Source: Bombus terrestris (lineage: Eukaryota > Arthropoda > Insecta > Hymenoptera > Apidae). Taken from it: DNA of 64,000 bases. Position 1 is the first letter of the stretch; every line of letters starts with the position of its first letter. The position numbers and the translations under genes were made by a program. The stretch spans positions 20,413,989-20,477,988 of the forward strand of contig NC_063278.1 in assembly GCF_910591885.1 (NCBI RefSeq), given 5' to 3'. Positions 14,006 through 28,500 of the stretch are shown here, in pieces. The notes below the pieces were generated by a model that ran no database searches, was not told the origin of the DNA, and saw only the letters and a list, made by a program, of their open reading frames with translations.

Positions 14006-16992
14006 ATGAAATATATGTTAATACTATTTCTGCAGTTACTTTGTATAGATCTGAACAGTGCTAGAGAAATTACGTAAGTTCTTTTATTATTCAATTAATA
14101 TAATTAAAATAGTTATTTTATATATGATTTTATATTAACAACAGTTACATAAAAATGAAAAGTCAAATATCATCTTGTTATCCATCATGTATTTTTATTA
14201 AGCTTCTGTTATTACAATATAGTTACTGTAATATAATTTTTAGACATGAAGATATTAAAGATGCAATGTTAAGTTTAGTACACATGATGCGAGAAAATAC
14301 TGAAAAATTAGAAAGGCATGAGGCACGAGAACGTCAGCTGGGAGAACAATTGAAAAAAGCAATTACAGTATTGACAAAACGTATGTCAACTATTGACTCC
14401 TTAAAATTACAATTGACAAAACTTGATGAAAAAGTAATGGGAATAGAACAGTTAATCTCTCAGGTATTTGATAATTAACAAAGTAGTTCTAAGTAACCAA
14501 TACTAGAGAAAAACTACTTTAAATTTATGTATATTTATCATATTAACTTTTGAAAAAATTTATAATGTGCAACTTTTTTAAAAACTCACATTTTTACAGC
14601 AAAACTTTATATATTTTTGCAATAATACATACATATATTATCGTATATAATGTACATGTAATATGTATATAATATAATATGTTATAATATAATATTGCAC
14701 TAAAGAAAAATTTGTTTCTATTTCATTTAGAGAGATGAACGAGAAAGAATACAAATGCAAAAGACTGTTGATAGTTTAGAAGATTTAGAAAGTCGTTTAG
14801 AGGGATGGCTTACAGATATTGAAAATAAAGTATCAGAAGTAAATAATAGACCAGATACTACATTACCTCCACTAGATAATCATGCTCATATTATTTCAAA
14901 ATTAAATAATACAGAATTATTGTTAATGGAGAGAATTTCAAAAACAGAGTCACTTTTAAAATCTGAAGCAATAAAATTAAAAGAAGCCACAGATGTTCAA
15001 TCAGGAACAACACAAGCATTGTTGACTGAGGTAAATAGCATGTTTAAATTTTCATTTAAAATTATTATTAAAATCACATTATTATTAAAATCACATGTCC
15101 TGTAGATCCAAGATATTGGCACAAGGCTTAGTGATCTTGAAGTTTCACTGGAAAAAATTAAAGAACAATCACAAAACATAAAAAAGAAATTACAAGAACC
15201 ACAATTTGATGCCATCTCAAATATTGATAATTATACAAGAATGCTACCTTCTATAAAGAAACATTTAGATGACACTTCTGATCAAATTAAGGAATTACCA
15301 CAGTACGTATCACTACTCTTGTCAACAATATGTTGTTATGAAACATAAACAAAATTTTTTTTAAACATTGAATATACAAACTAAAAGGTTTGTCAGTGCA
15401 CTAAGTCCATTTGCATTTGTATTAATATAATTTTATTTTCAATTTTTATGAATAATTATGAATTAATCATAATTGTAAATCAATATTATGTATAATTTGA
15501 TTTAAAATTTTTCTTTGGAAATAAGAATTAATGAATATTAAATTTTATTTAGGATTACTGAAATGCAAACTCTACATAATGAAACTCAAACACTTTTGCA
15601 AGAAGCTAAGCATACATTAAAAGATATTGTTACTAAAGGACTTAATAACATTGAAAATAAATTAACAGAAAATAAAGATGAAACAAAAGATAATATAGGA
15701 GCACTTAGGTATTGTTATGTAATAACATACTTCTGACACATTTTAGTTCAATTATTTTAAAATTGTAATTTATTTATGACATTCCCCAAATATAATTTAT
15801 ATTATTACCTTGCTTATTCTTTTTACTTGTGTCAACATCACTATTTGTCAACATAAAATAACTTTTTATACACATAATAAATTCCTTAATCTTATATTTT
15901 CAAAATGTTTGTATTTATAATCGTATTCTTTAAATTGAATACTATAAGCATTATTAACAGTTATGTTCCTTTGAATAAAAAAATAAAATTACTATGTATT
16001 TTGCGCAAGAATATCATAAATAAATTACTAATTAGTTAATATTATCTTTCTAAATATAACAATTCAATAATAATAAAATCTTATTGAGTATTTCGGAGGT
16101 TTTAGAATGGACTTGGCAAATAATGCTGAACATGTAAATCAAGAATTAAATGATCTTGAAAAAGGGCAATCTGTAATAGTATCAATGGCTGATCATGTCC
16201 TAGATACTAAAAGAAGAGTTGAATATGGTGTGCATCAAATTCTTCTAGAGGTAGGAGATTTAGTGAAAGCACAAGGTACAAATATTAATAACACTCTAAA
16301 TCAAAGATTTGATGGCATATCAAATGATATTATGGACAATCAAAATGGAGCTTTAGCAAATTTAACTACAAAGATGGAACAAGAAATGAATCAGGTAATG
16401 ATCAAAAATATATTTTTGTAAAAGACTATTATTGAACATTAAATATATTATATTTATTAAATTTATTTGTATTAAATTTTTTTTTAATAAAAGGTGTGGC
16501 GACAAATAAATGTCATGTATCAACAAATGACAGAAAGTGCAAAAGCATTAGACAAATTACATAAGCAAAATGAAAAATACGTTAATGGTACAACTTCTAC
16601 CATGGGTGGAATGGAAACTAAAGTAAGAATTGATATTGAATAAAAAAAATGCTTAATATATTACTTTAGATACTTATATGCGTGTATTCTTACAGGTAAG
16701 CGAAATAACAAAACGCATGACCGAAGTTGATGATAATTTAAATTATCTATTAGGAAGACTCTCACTGGTGACACAAGAATTTAATCAAATTAAAACAGGA
16801 TTAGGTAATGCACTTGATAATATTAAAGCATCATTTAAAGAAGTTCAAGATAAAGCAAATGATTTAAGACATCCAGGACCACACCCAATACCTGAAAATT
16901 ACAAAGAATTTAATGAATTTGATAACAATAAACCGGATGGTAAGCTTTTACCACATACTGACAAACACATTTTTAGTCCTCAAATTAATTAA
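14006..16992 (+). CDS. Secreted long coiled-coil protein, unknown family
   Basis: Eight exons (14006-14073, 14244-14463, 14731-15030, 15106-15302, 15553-15708, 16106-16394, 16494-16622, 16696-16992) give a continuous frame of 551 codons plus stop. The first exon encodes a signal peptide (MKYMLILFLQLLCIDLNSA). Nearly all the rest is heptad-like sequence rich in Leu, Ile, Glu, Lys, Gln and Asn, with few prolines and very few cysteines, so a long extracellular rod or coiled-coil oligomer is likely. The C-terminus is different: it begins with a short Pro/His-rich segment (RHPGPHPIPENY) and continues acidic and polar to the end. Several N-x-S/T sites occur. I do not recognise the family. Myosin-like or laminin-like database names would only reflect the coiled coil. 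A polyadenylation signal cluster (AAAATAAAATAAAA) lies at about 17197. Confidence 0.8.
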
Positions 16993-19900
16993 ACTTCATA
17001 TTTTTAAAACTGTAATGTATAACTTTAAGAATTAGACTATTTTATTTTTGTGCTAAATGTAATATGAAAATTTCTTAACACATTTCATCCATTTAATTTA
17101 ATTTTTATTGGATTTTTTACGAACTAATTTAGAAATGTTCTCTCTCTAAAGTTTAATAATTTTTATTTGAACTGAAATATTTGTTTTAGTTGTGAAAATA
17201 AAATAAAACAATATCAATTTTATATCGAGGATATTTTCATCGTTAATGGCACATATCAAGTTATGTTCAGGATTTGTTTTCTACATCATTAATATATGTA
17301 TTAACATTCATGGTAATAATGTGTATCATCATCATATGCTATATAAGTGTTTAAAAATGTATCATTTTAACTTCTGTTTAATGATAATGAACATATAATT
17401 TAAAAATATAAATACAAATGATCTTTATCATTACATTTCAACTATGAGCATTGTAATTTTTAAATATCATGATATGTATAACTCAAACTGTTTTTAATAT
17501 ATTGTTATAAATAATTATTATATAAATAAAATACAAATAATAATTAAGATTTACAATATATTAGAGTCATTAAAATATAAGAAGCCTGGATCAATATATT
17601 TTTATACTGCCATATTTTATAATTATAAGAAGTTTAATCAAAAATAAAAATATGAAAGTATGTAACATAATAAAATTGTAAATATATATAATATTATGCA
17701 TAATAAAATATTAATATATACTTCCATACAAATTCCCAAGGTACAGTTTCATACATCTTTACCAAAGAAATTTTTCTACTTTAAGAGCAGGAAAATTTCT
17801 TCACTTTAAATATTATTTGTACCTTTTATTATTAAATTTTCTAAAAGTGTAGATTATATTGTAACTTTATTATTGATTAAGAAATTATTTAAGGAAAATA
17901 CAATGAAAATAAAATAAATTTGCATGCAAAATATAAATGAAAAATATAAAAAATAAAAGTAAATATAAAATGAGTAAATGACTTTTTCTTCTATTACATG
18001 TATTACAATACATTTATCAATATGAGTAATTCATATTTACTATTCCAAATTTTAAATTTTTTATAGAGTGCTATAATTTTATTATATGTAACATACACAT
18101 AGGCATCCGCAGATATCTACATATCTACATACTTTTATTTAATTATTTAATTTTATAAATCGTTTGTCACAATTTGCGTTGAAAACAATTTTTAAATTTA
18201 TATTTTAAATACCACTCCTTAAATAAATATGATTAAATATTATGCAAACAAATTAACCCTTTCACAAAAACAATATAAATTAGCATTTTATGAAAAAGAC
18301 ATGTACATTGTCATAAAACAGATTTAAAATAATACTAAAACTATGCTTGTGAGAGATACTAAATAGCAGAGAATTATTTGTGATTACTATATGTGATATA
18401 TATATAATTGTATAATGCATATCACTAATCCCATTATATTGTTATCTTTTTACTATAATCAAAATGTATTAATTGATCATATATATATACAAGAAATGAA
18501 TTCATTACTAATGATTGCTTTGTACATTATAATGAATTAATCTTTGTTACTTTTTATTTCTAACTGCATATAATGGAAAAATTAACATAATATATTATTT
18601 TTACAACAATAAGATTTCATATCATCATTCATCTATTTCATAATGGTATTTTGTACGAAAATTTTAATTGTAATTTTCACTTTTTATATTAAATACAATT
18701 TAGAAATATTAATAGTACGTATATTGAAACTTACTATGTTTTGAATATAATGTCATACAAATTAGTATTTTTATTTCTTTAATTCTGTGAGTAAACAACT
18801 TGGTATAAAAATGAGATGTAGTAAAATTCAACTTTGTAAAATTGTATTTTTTTCTTTTATATTATAATGAAACTTTTTTCAAGCTGCATAAGAAGTCATT
18901 GTATTTATTTTATATAAACAATTTTATATATTACTACATTTTAGGGATATTATACAATTATCATATTTGCATTTAAACTTCATTACATTCGCTCATAATA
19001 TGGTGTTCTCACTATACCCTTCACTTAAAAATATAATTTTATATGTACATTTAATAACATTAAATTTAATGTATAATAGTATTTATTATATACTGTATAA
19101 TCCTAATGTATTAGTTTTCTATAATTTGTTATTATAGGTCCACTATATCCAGCTAAATAAAAACTAATATTTTATATATCTAGAAAATTTTATAAATATT
19201 GAATAACTTAAATATTTAAAAAACTGTGATTATATCGAATGTTGTTTATCTCATAATCAAGGCATAAAAACATCTGATTTTCAATTAAATATGCAAATAC
19301 AATTTTTTATTTTTCCAAATATTAAGTTTAAATTTTGATGCTAATTATGCTATTATAATAATATTATAAATACTAAACCTTTTTAATTACCTTGTAAACA
19401 AATCACAAAACAGTTTGAAAAAATGTAAATGTATGAAATATTTACACAAAATTATATTAACACTTTTTGTTAACACTTTCATTAAATCATCCACTATATA
19501 ACATTACACTGCAAAATATAGACACAATCAAAAATTATTTATTAGTAAACTAAAGATTTATTATAAGTATTTTTTTATATAGATAGGAAAATAACAAACA
19601 AATCTTAGAACACAAATTTGCAAATCATACACACAATTATATCATGTCAATGTTTCTAACATTTTCTTTCGTAACAATATAAAACAACTTTTCTTAGAAA
19701 ATGGGAAATCATACTAACTTAATATATTGCACATATAAATGGAAAGTAACATTTTATAAATGCTGCTTATAATTGCTTAGTAAAAGTTTAATTTCAGTTA
19801 TATAGTTATTAATTTTTTTTATAAGACATGTGATGAATATACAGCTTAAACTTTTTATTTTTAAAATTGGAACTGATTTGAAAATTTAAAAATTTGTCAA

Positions 19901-21737
19901 ATTTGTAGATTTGTTACAATAACAACGATTATGAGATAATCACTATACATGTGTTTTACGTAATATTAAAAATTTGGATATGTGCCAACTGAAAACAAAT
20001 ATACATATTTTAAAACAAATATATATGCACTTCTTTAATTATAGTTTAAGCAATGATTGCTATTTTGCCAGAAAAAATAAAAGTTTATCAGAAAATTAAA
20101 TGATTATCTTCAAATGTTAAGATGAGATTAATTATATTTATATATATTAATATATTATAAAATATATATATAGTATATTATTGTTTACAGTAATTATCTT
20201 GCAGATATAATAATTTTCAATCATTTAATTTATGAAATGAACTTGGTAGGTGAATCGATTAATAGCAAATTGCTATAAATTTTACATATTTAATAATTTG
20301 GATTGTTGAGCATATTAAAAAAATTAGAATTGAATTCACAGATGAATTTCAAATCTTTAATGTTATATGATGAAGTGTACCAATTCGTTCCATATATTTC
20401 TTTATGAGAAAAAAATGTATAACTTGCTAAAAATTTATCATAATTTTTGATAGTTTTATATTTTTGAGCTGTTAATATTTAAGCTATATGAATTGCATTG
20501 GATACTTCACATTAAAGCATATTCATTAATCATAATGGACGACCATTTATACTATATATGAGAAAGATTAACAACTAACATCGACTGCTTGCTTTACAGT
20601 ACATTAGATACATTAACAAGCTCCCATGATAAGCTTTGGTTATTTTAGTAACATTGTAAGTAATTTTTATTACAACTCTTTGCAGTGCTACATTTCTAGA
20701 TGACATTTTATGTTTTAATTAGATTAATTAAGTTTCTAGAATATTTTTATCAGTAAATACCTAACAATGTAATAAGTCTAAATCATTATTTGCATAGTTT
20801 GATGATTCTCTTAACTGTCTACTTTCATACTGACTTGTTGCCCACATGTTGTTACTATTAATATAACTTATGTGGATATCTCTAGCAGAAATATATTAGC
20901 ACAGCAAAGAAGTGTTGATTGTAACCTATATACACCCCCAAATGCATTGGAAACGTCATTAAAAATGCCTACAATATGATAAGCAGTGAGTTAGAAACTT
21001 ATAACATATTGCACATACTCAGGCTGAGATTTTCTTACATATTATAAAAAGTGATGTAAGGTCTCAGCTGAGCAATTATTAATGCCATTTTCTTTATTAA
21101 TCTTTTTTTTTTACAAAAGAATTATTTAAATAAAGTTATGTAATTAAATTCGGAGTATTGGACGCATTATATCGGAATGCATTACATTAATTTTCTAAGA
21201 GCGATGAAGAGTGCAGGATACTTGTAATTCGTTTATATTTATTTCTGAATGCATATAATATACAATTGCCTTGGCAGTTTATAAGTACTGAACAACATTA
21301 TATATTCAATGAACCACATTTTTGGATAGTTACTGTTAACTCAGTTTAAAGAGAAATGTCTCTATGTAACCTAAATAAAATCATAAAATGTACATTTACT
21401 AAATGTTTATGTACTTATTCAAATATAAGTAATAAATATATTATATTTATATGTATAAAAAAATACAAGATATATGAGATAAGCATAAGAATATTAATAA
21501 ATATTGTCAATTAATTTTATGATTTTACAAGTTATGCCATTATAAAAAATGCTGGAAATTTGTGATAATGAGTGGATATAAGAAAATGTAATATTTATAT
21601 ATTTTTGAAGTATCCATACACTCTTTTCTAAATTATACTCTTAGAATTTGTCTAAGGTTAAGCAGCTGCTAGCTTGAATCACTGGATGTAGATATGCGCA
21701 GCTGACGTTTGCTACGCCTTTGGGGGTGTGAGTGGTC
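16993..21737. other. 4.7 kb AT-rich region without a recognised gene
   Basis: Lies between the ends of the convergent coiled-coil and YjbQ-like genes. It contains only very short open frames in simple AT-rich sequence, with many poly-A/T and TATA-like tracts. Part of it must be the two 3' UTRs. No inverted-repeat element, retrotransposon domain or RNA gene was found by eye. A long non-coding RNA cannot be excluded. Confidence 0.55.
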
Positions 21738-22826
21738 CTAGCTGCTAGTAGAAGCAATAGGACTAACAGGGCTCAAAGGACTACGTGCAGGATCCCTGAG
21801 ACAACCCGTCAATGTAATAGCTACTTTGCGACTTCCAGCATCATTACGATGTTCACACAACCAAATTCCTTGCCACGTACCCAAAGTCAATTTGCCATCA
21901 GTAATTGGAATACTCAATGAAGAGCCCAGAAAACATGCCTTTACATGCGCTGGCTATAAATAATACAATTATATCTATGTATAAATTTATAAGTCTATTT
22001 TTATAAAGTTACTATATTTATAATTAAAAAGAAAAAAGCTGAACTTTCGTTTTAAAATGATTTGCTATTAAAAAAATATAATTATCAGCATATTGTTTTC
22101 TCTTATATTTAATTGCATTATTTTATTAATATAATATTTATAAACTACAACAAAAACTCAGAGATCTATATATATAATGCACAGCATAATTTAATTTCAG
22201 GAATAATAAGAGATATTTCATAAACTTACCATATCATCTGGTCCTTCACAACTGTGTCTATAGGCCAAACCTTCAGGAACTATTTTATTAAGCATCATTT
22301 CTACATCATCTCTAACATCTGGATCCCAATTTTCATTTAGTGCTAAACTTGCTGATGTGTGAAGAACTAAAAAATAATGGAAACTATTTATGTTATAGGA
22401 AAATATCTTTATAATACTTGTATTAATTCTATGAACATTTTATTACTTCGTCTGGTTAATATAATTAGTTTACTTAATACATTACCTATAAATATATCAT
22501 TTTTATTTCCACAATAATAATAATATAGAATTTTCAATAAAATGTTATTGTTTTAACAATTTATTAAAATGTAGCAAAATGTATACATTTTCTAATTTTA
22601 CCACGGTAATTAATAGTATCTAATATTAACATACTTTTCTACATTTTTTTTTATCTTATCAAGTTTATATGTATCATTAAAGGTTATCAGTAATAAGAAA
22701 GAATATTTCGTATTCTTCTTTTTAATAGATTTTAGTATATTTTTTAATTTTCTCTTGGATTGTAATCCAAATTACAAATAAATATATTTGTAAATAAATG
22801 TTTATTGCTTTGTATTTACATACATA

Positions 22827-22885
<59 letters not shown>

Positions 22886-23292
22886 TATTATATATATACT
22901 ATTATTATGTTGTATTACTATACATGTGGATATGTATATTAGTAAATATGTATACATATACTACGCAATATAAATATTATTTTCCAGAGAAATGAAATAC
23001 ATTAAAATTGAACTTTTACTTGACAAAAAATATAAAATTTATCAATGCTTTGTCTAAAAAATTTTAATAGCTTTCTTCTGTACTATAATGTTATGTACTA
23101 TAAATTACTTTTTATTAGAGAAACTCACTTACTTTGTATATGACAAAGTCCGACTGAAAATTCGCAGAGTTCAGGAATTCTTCTTAAGATTTCCTCGGTA
23201 ACGTGATGGATACCTCGACGCTGTGGTCTTAGGTTAATCTTTGTTTGAAACCAAGCAGAGCCGATTTGAATTCTTCTATTTGACGAGGCCAT
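21738..23292 (-). CDS. YjbQ / UPF0047 family protein
   Basis: Three exons (23133-23292, 22230-22366, 21738-21953) encode 170 residues, slightly longer than the usual bacterial YjbQ length of about 140. Conserved family segments are present in order: the N-terminal segment from SAWFQTK to RRGIHHVT, an HTSASLALNEN segment, a DPDVRDD segment, the RHSCEGPDDMPAH segment, and GTWQGIWLCEHR near the end. Family members fold as a small beta-sandwich trimer, and some bacterial members complement a weak thiamine-phosphate synthase activity; the in vivo role in animals is unclear. The start was taken at MASSNRR because the upstream in-frame Met at 23322 would add an unconserved stretch. Introns and composition show a true nuclear gene rather than bacterial contamination. 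A short Ser/Pro-rich tail follows the conserved domain. Confidence 0.88.
22831..22878. repeat. (TA)n microsatellite
   Basis: An almost pure TA dinucleotide tract inside the first intron of the YjbQ-like gene, followed by further TA-rich sequence. It can fold on itself and is likely to vary in length between individuals. Confidence 0.9.
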
Positions 23293-25589
23293 GATATGAT
23301 ATACGCTGTAGAGATTACACACTTAACTAGACTCGGAATAAAAATTTTCTCGCAAATCGAAGATACGGTAAAATCTATTTCAAGCGAAAAATCACAAGAA
23401 TACAGTCCACTCCATTGAATATAGTATGCGTCTAGTATCTTCGCCGCTTGCCGGCTACAAGATGTATGGATTTACCCACATCTTTTAAAGATTGTCTAAT
23501 TGCATCTGCTATATTTCGTATTCATAAAAAGGTTATGAGAAATAATGATTCAATGTGCACATACGATCACGTTTACATACATACATACGCTCACCTTCAC
23601 CTACACGGAATATCATAAGTATCAGGTACGCATACTAACAGCGAAAAAACAAGATGATAAAATTATTTCGAAATAATTCATCGTATCCCTAAAAGATTCG
23701 AAATCTTTTAACAGAAAGTCCGCTCGGTAGAATTTTAACAGTGATAAGCCATATTGTTTGCCATATCAAGTGCCAGAGAATAAATAAATCGAATGGTAAT
23801 CTAAACAATAATGTAAGTTGCGTTCAGTAATGGTACGTTTTCTACTAGAACCATTGTATTTCTTATTGATTGGTTCTGATATAAGCGGCAAATTAAAAAT
23901 TATAGATGTCGAATAAAGAGAGAAAGAGTTATACATATATAATAGCAATAACAATTCTGTGCATTCAGGAGTAACAATTTTTAATATTATAAAGTTATCA
24001 TTAATTTAATCTTCCTTATACGTATATACATATGTATAATCGTATAAATAATTATTCATAATCAGAGCTATCAATATAATTGTTATTGACATTGTCTTAT
24101 GTTTTATTGCTTATATAGTACCATATAGAAACGCTTATGTTATGTATTATATTATATTATGTTATGTCGTATATTATATTAAATAAAATAGAAAATTAAA
24201 TACTATAAATGTATCAGATGAAAAGAAAGATACAGTAATTATTCATTTGAAACAATATAGGAAAAATTATAGATTTATTTGCTTAATTTCATGTAAACGA
24301 ATCGAATAGTTCTTCTAAAAATATATTATTTTATTGTATCAAACCTCAATGAAAGTAAAAATATTTAATTTAATAGATTTGTTTCATTAGGTAATACATT
24401 TCTGATTTTACTAAATTTATTATTACGCGCGGAAAAACCGCTTGTCCTTATAAAAGTAAGTTCCATTAAGCTACATTCATGAGCACCATATTATATATAT
24501 TTGTATTTTATGAACAAGTACTAGCAGATAATATTTTCTAAAATTAATTTCAGAATAAAAGCAAATCGGAAGTAGTATATAAATTCAATATTTTCAAAAC
24601 TTCCAAAACTTTTGAAAATATAAACTTCACAGAATCTAAATTGTATTCCTCAATTTTAAATTATTGGATAAAATAATAATTTTTAATCATTCTTTAATTT
24701 CATTATAAAGTTCATTTCATTTTATATAAGTAAATACTTGTCTTTCAAAACAGATTAATTATTCAATAATAACTACAATGTATTATTCAAACTTAAGAAT
24801 TGTTTTAATATGTATGTAATATACACATAAAAAATCTTTTGTATAGGGTTACTATTGTTTACAAAGCAAGTCAGAATATTATCTTTCATCTATTATTTGT
24901 ATCAATTTCATAAGTTACAATAAATATAAAAAAATCAGAATGTCCTGCAAATCACTTTATTGTTTGTGAACAATGTGGATAGTCTTAAGTCTCAGGGTAT
25001 ACAAAAACTTTACATAAAGGAGTTTGTAATTTTATTTATTTATTTTTTAATTATATTAACTTTTTGACAATGTAAGATAAATTAAATTTGGGAAATGAGA
25101 GGCGGATAATAATTAAGAAAACATTAAAAATAGTTTAAATTTAATTAAAACAGAGAATGTATATATTATTTATGAAACTATATATTGATTCAAAATACAA
25201 ATTTGTATATTTAAAGAATTTATAATAAGAACATTACATAGTTTCATTAAGGAAATAAGCTTCCTTTTGTTATCTTAATTACCTTTTTATGCAATGTAGA
25301 ATTCAGATATTTCTGATTTTTTAAAATTCTGAACAGTAATGAAAGTCATATATTCTATATATTACTGTATTTATTGAATATTGTATTGAATAAAAATATA
25401 TAATATACAGTAAGTTATTTAAATTTATAAACTAATTATACAAATTTATAAGAGAAGGTATAATATAATAAAAAAAAAAAAAAAAAAATAAATAAGTATT
25501 TTTATTCTTCCCATATAACCAGACTTTAAATTTTTATTTATATATCTATGCTGGACAATATCTTGTTATCAATATGTGTATTATGAAAA
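23293..25589. other. Intergenic region between the YjbQ-like gene and RABGGTA
   Basis: Holds the YjbQ-like promoter side and the 3' end of RABGGTA. A GC-richer patch at about 23440-23462 reads TTGTAGCCGGCAAG on the minus strand, about 160 bp upstream of the YjbQ-like start codon. A 12-mer from it recurs at about 10711 on the plus strand. A poly-A tract lies at about 25470-25489. No gene was recognised. Confidence 0.5.
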
Positions 25590-28500
25590 TCACTCTACAT
25601 ATAATTGTAAATCTGGATTGATTTGTATAATACTATTTTCTAATTCTCTAATATTACAGATTGGATTTTCTCTTAAATCAAGTAACTTTAATTTATGTTT
25701 TGTTAGTAATTGTAATATTTCTTCTAAATTATTTAATTTATTATTTCTTAATGATAAAACTTCAAGATTCTGTAACATAGGAAACTCTTTTAAATTCTCC
25801 ATTTGATTGCTTGAAAGTGACAATTTTCTACAACTTTGGAGTAAAGATAATTGATTTAAGGAATGTGATAAATAATTTGCACTAAGATTTATTTGCTCAA
25901 AAAAACTGAGATATTCGTTATTGCCGAGTGTGGTTAAATTTAATCCAGAAAGATCAATTTCTATTTCTGTTTCTTGATCTTCTTCTATATTCCATAATTC
26001 AGATATTTTGTATTCAATTATGTATTTGCTCTCTGAAAAAAATTCATTGTTAAATTTCTAAATTGAAATAACAAATAATTAATTATTATAATTTAATCAA
26101 AATTATATTTTAACATGATTTTATATATTTTTCTAACAATTAATTCTATATCTAATTTTATAGTATTTATAAAAGTCACTAATTTTAGAATCAATTCTCC
26201 AATAAGGACAATCAATTTTATCAAACTTAAATTCTACAAATTAAAGCAATATTAGCAACTGTAACATTTATATAAAATTTTTCAATTTTTTTAAATTTAT
26301 ATATTCAGCAATAATATAAACTTACTTAACCTTAAATAATCTAGAAATAAGTTCTGCAGAGTGTTTCAACCTTAACCAGACCCCTAAATATCTTCTTTAT
26401 CTTTGTATAATTGCAACTTGTGCTGCTATCATATCAGACACAACTTCTTCTTTTACAAAGTGCATCACTACTGATTAACGTCTGAGCACTTGTATTAAGA
26501 CATACCCAAACATTGTCTTAGAATTTTATTTTATCAATATTCAATATCACTTTGAGACTATATGATAGACGATATATGTATAGAATAAATTTCTTGCCAA
26601 AAAATAAAAATGACTTTCAAAAAACTTGGTAAAAATTACCTTAAAATGAAATTTCTTTTCTACAATATTTCTTTTTTGGAACCATCATATTATATCTTAA
26701 ATATTTTCTAGTATCATTAGAGTTAAAAGAAATATGTAGCTGTTTGGTTAAGGATGAAACATTTTTTATATATATCATTAAATTTTTATAATTTATTCAT
26801 TAAATATACTTACGTAAATCTTTATAATAATTAGACCGAAGAGAATCAATATTAACAAGAACATTCAAATTTGTTAAAATATTTTTATAAAACTGTATAA
26901 AATCGATTTTCCTCATTAGAAGAATACTGGTTAAATAACCCCACTTATTATTAGGTTCCATTTTTACAAGTTGTTTATAACTTGATAATTGTTCTAGTAA
27001 TTGATCTTTATTAGAACAGGATTTATATTTCCTTTTTCTATATATCCATTTCTGTTTAACACAGAGTAAAGGATAAAGTATTTCTTCAATTCCTATCTGA
27101 ACATTTTTTGCTTCATTTAACTGTTTTTTAAATTTTCCAAACCACAATTTCGAAATCTTTGTTTCATATAAAGATTTCCATTGAACGTTCTCATTTTCAT
27201 TATTTATTTGTAGACATACTGACTCGGCTAGTATATTTTTATTAGCAAAAAGGATCACATTATTATCTTGTATTAAAGCTTGAGAAAGGATAGGAAGGCA
27301 TTCATGGGTATCTAATAACCATCTTTGATAGAACCAAGCACTAGTATCACTAGGATCTGTGAATGTGGCATTCATGACCAAATCTAATTCTAAAAGGAAA
27401 ATAGTAATTTTGTTATACATATTACAAAATAGTGTCAATTAATTTATTTTATTATTATTACTATTAATATTCTATAAAAGCATTACCTTGTTTCTTTTTT
27501 TCATCAATATTGTTTTGGTTAGAATCATGAAATATTTTTGATAACAATAAACTCCTGTAATGCCAGGAAGAATAATTAGAGAAATTATTTAGAATCTTTG
27601 AAGTAGCAAATTCAAATTCTTCTTCAGGAGAAATTCGTGCTTTTTGTACAACAAATTCCCTATAATTCCAACAATGAACTAAAATAGACCAAAAATAATA
27701 TTTGTATATTTTACTACTTTGTAAATAATAAAAATAAAAAATTTAATAACATTAGTAACTTACAATTTCTGTCATCCAAATTTAAATACTTGGTGCATAA
27801 CATTAGTTCCCTTTTCCAATCACAATTTACTAAATGATTCATAATCCATATTCGTTGATACCATACCCAATAAGATTTAGGATTTTGTTTTAAACAATCT
27901 TCAGTAAGTCTTAATTCACTTTGATAATACTCCTCCAAAAGATTTTCATCCCTGTTTATAGTTATATTATATGTTATATAATGTTCATTTTGATGTTAAT
28001 TTTTACTCATAATTGTTAAATTTAAAATTGAATAAATTTGCTGCTTATATAATATTTGAATTTAAATATATATATTTATTATTCTGTATTAGACAAATTT
28101 TTCTTCGTAAATCTTAAGTAATTAATATATATATATTTATAGTATCACTGTATTATGTATAATATGTTATACATAAAAAATTATATTAATAAAATATCAA
28201 ATAAGATGTACTTATTATTTAATACTAAAGAATTCAAATAGCTATTAATTATTAAAAAAATATTAAAGTTATTGCTACCACATAATTACCAATCCTTATT
28301 TGTAAATGCCTCTCTACGAATATTCCATAAAGTATAAATATCTGGATTTTGCTTTACCATACGTTCAGTAACCGTCATTAATTCTTCATCATAAATCTTA
28401 TCGTTTCTCTGTAATATATAACATTAAATAGTTACATTTTAATAAATTTAACTAAATTACTTTTTCTGTATTTTAATTTTTAATTTGGCTGCTTATTATT

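Noticed and set aside
23293..23322. Upstream in-frame Met for the YjbQ-like gene
   Set aside because: The extra ten residues are not family-like, and the downstream MASSNRR start fits better.
25576..25806. Plus-strand frame opposite the RABGGTA leucine-rich repeats
   Set aside because: Antisense shadow of a well-supported exon, with no features of its own.
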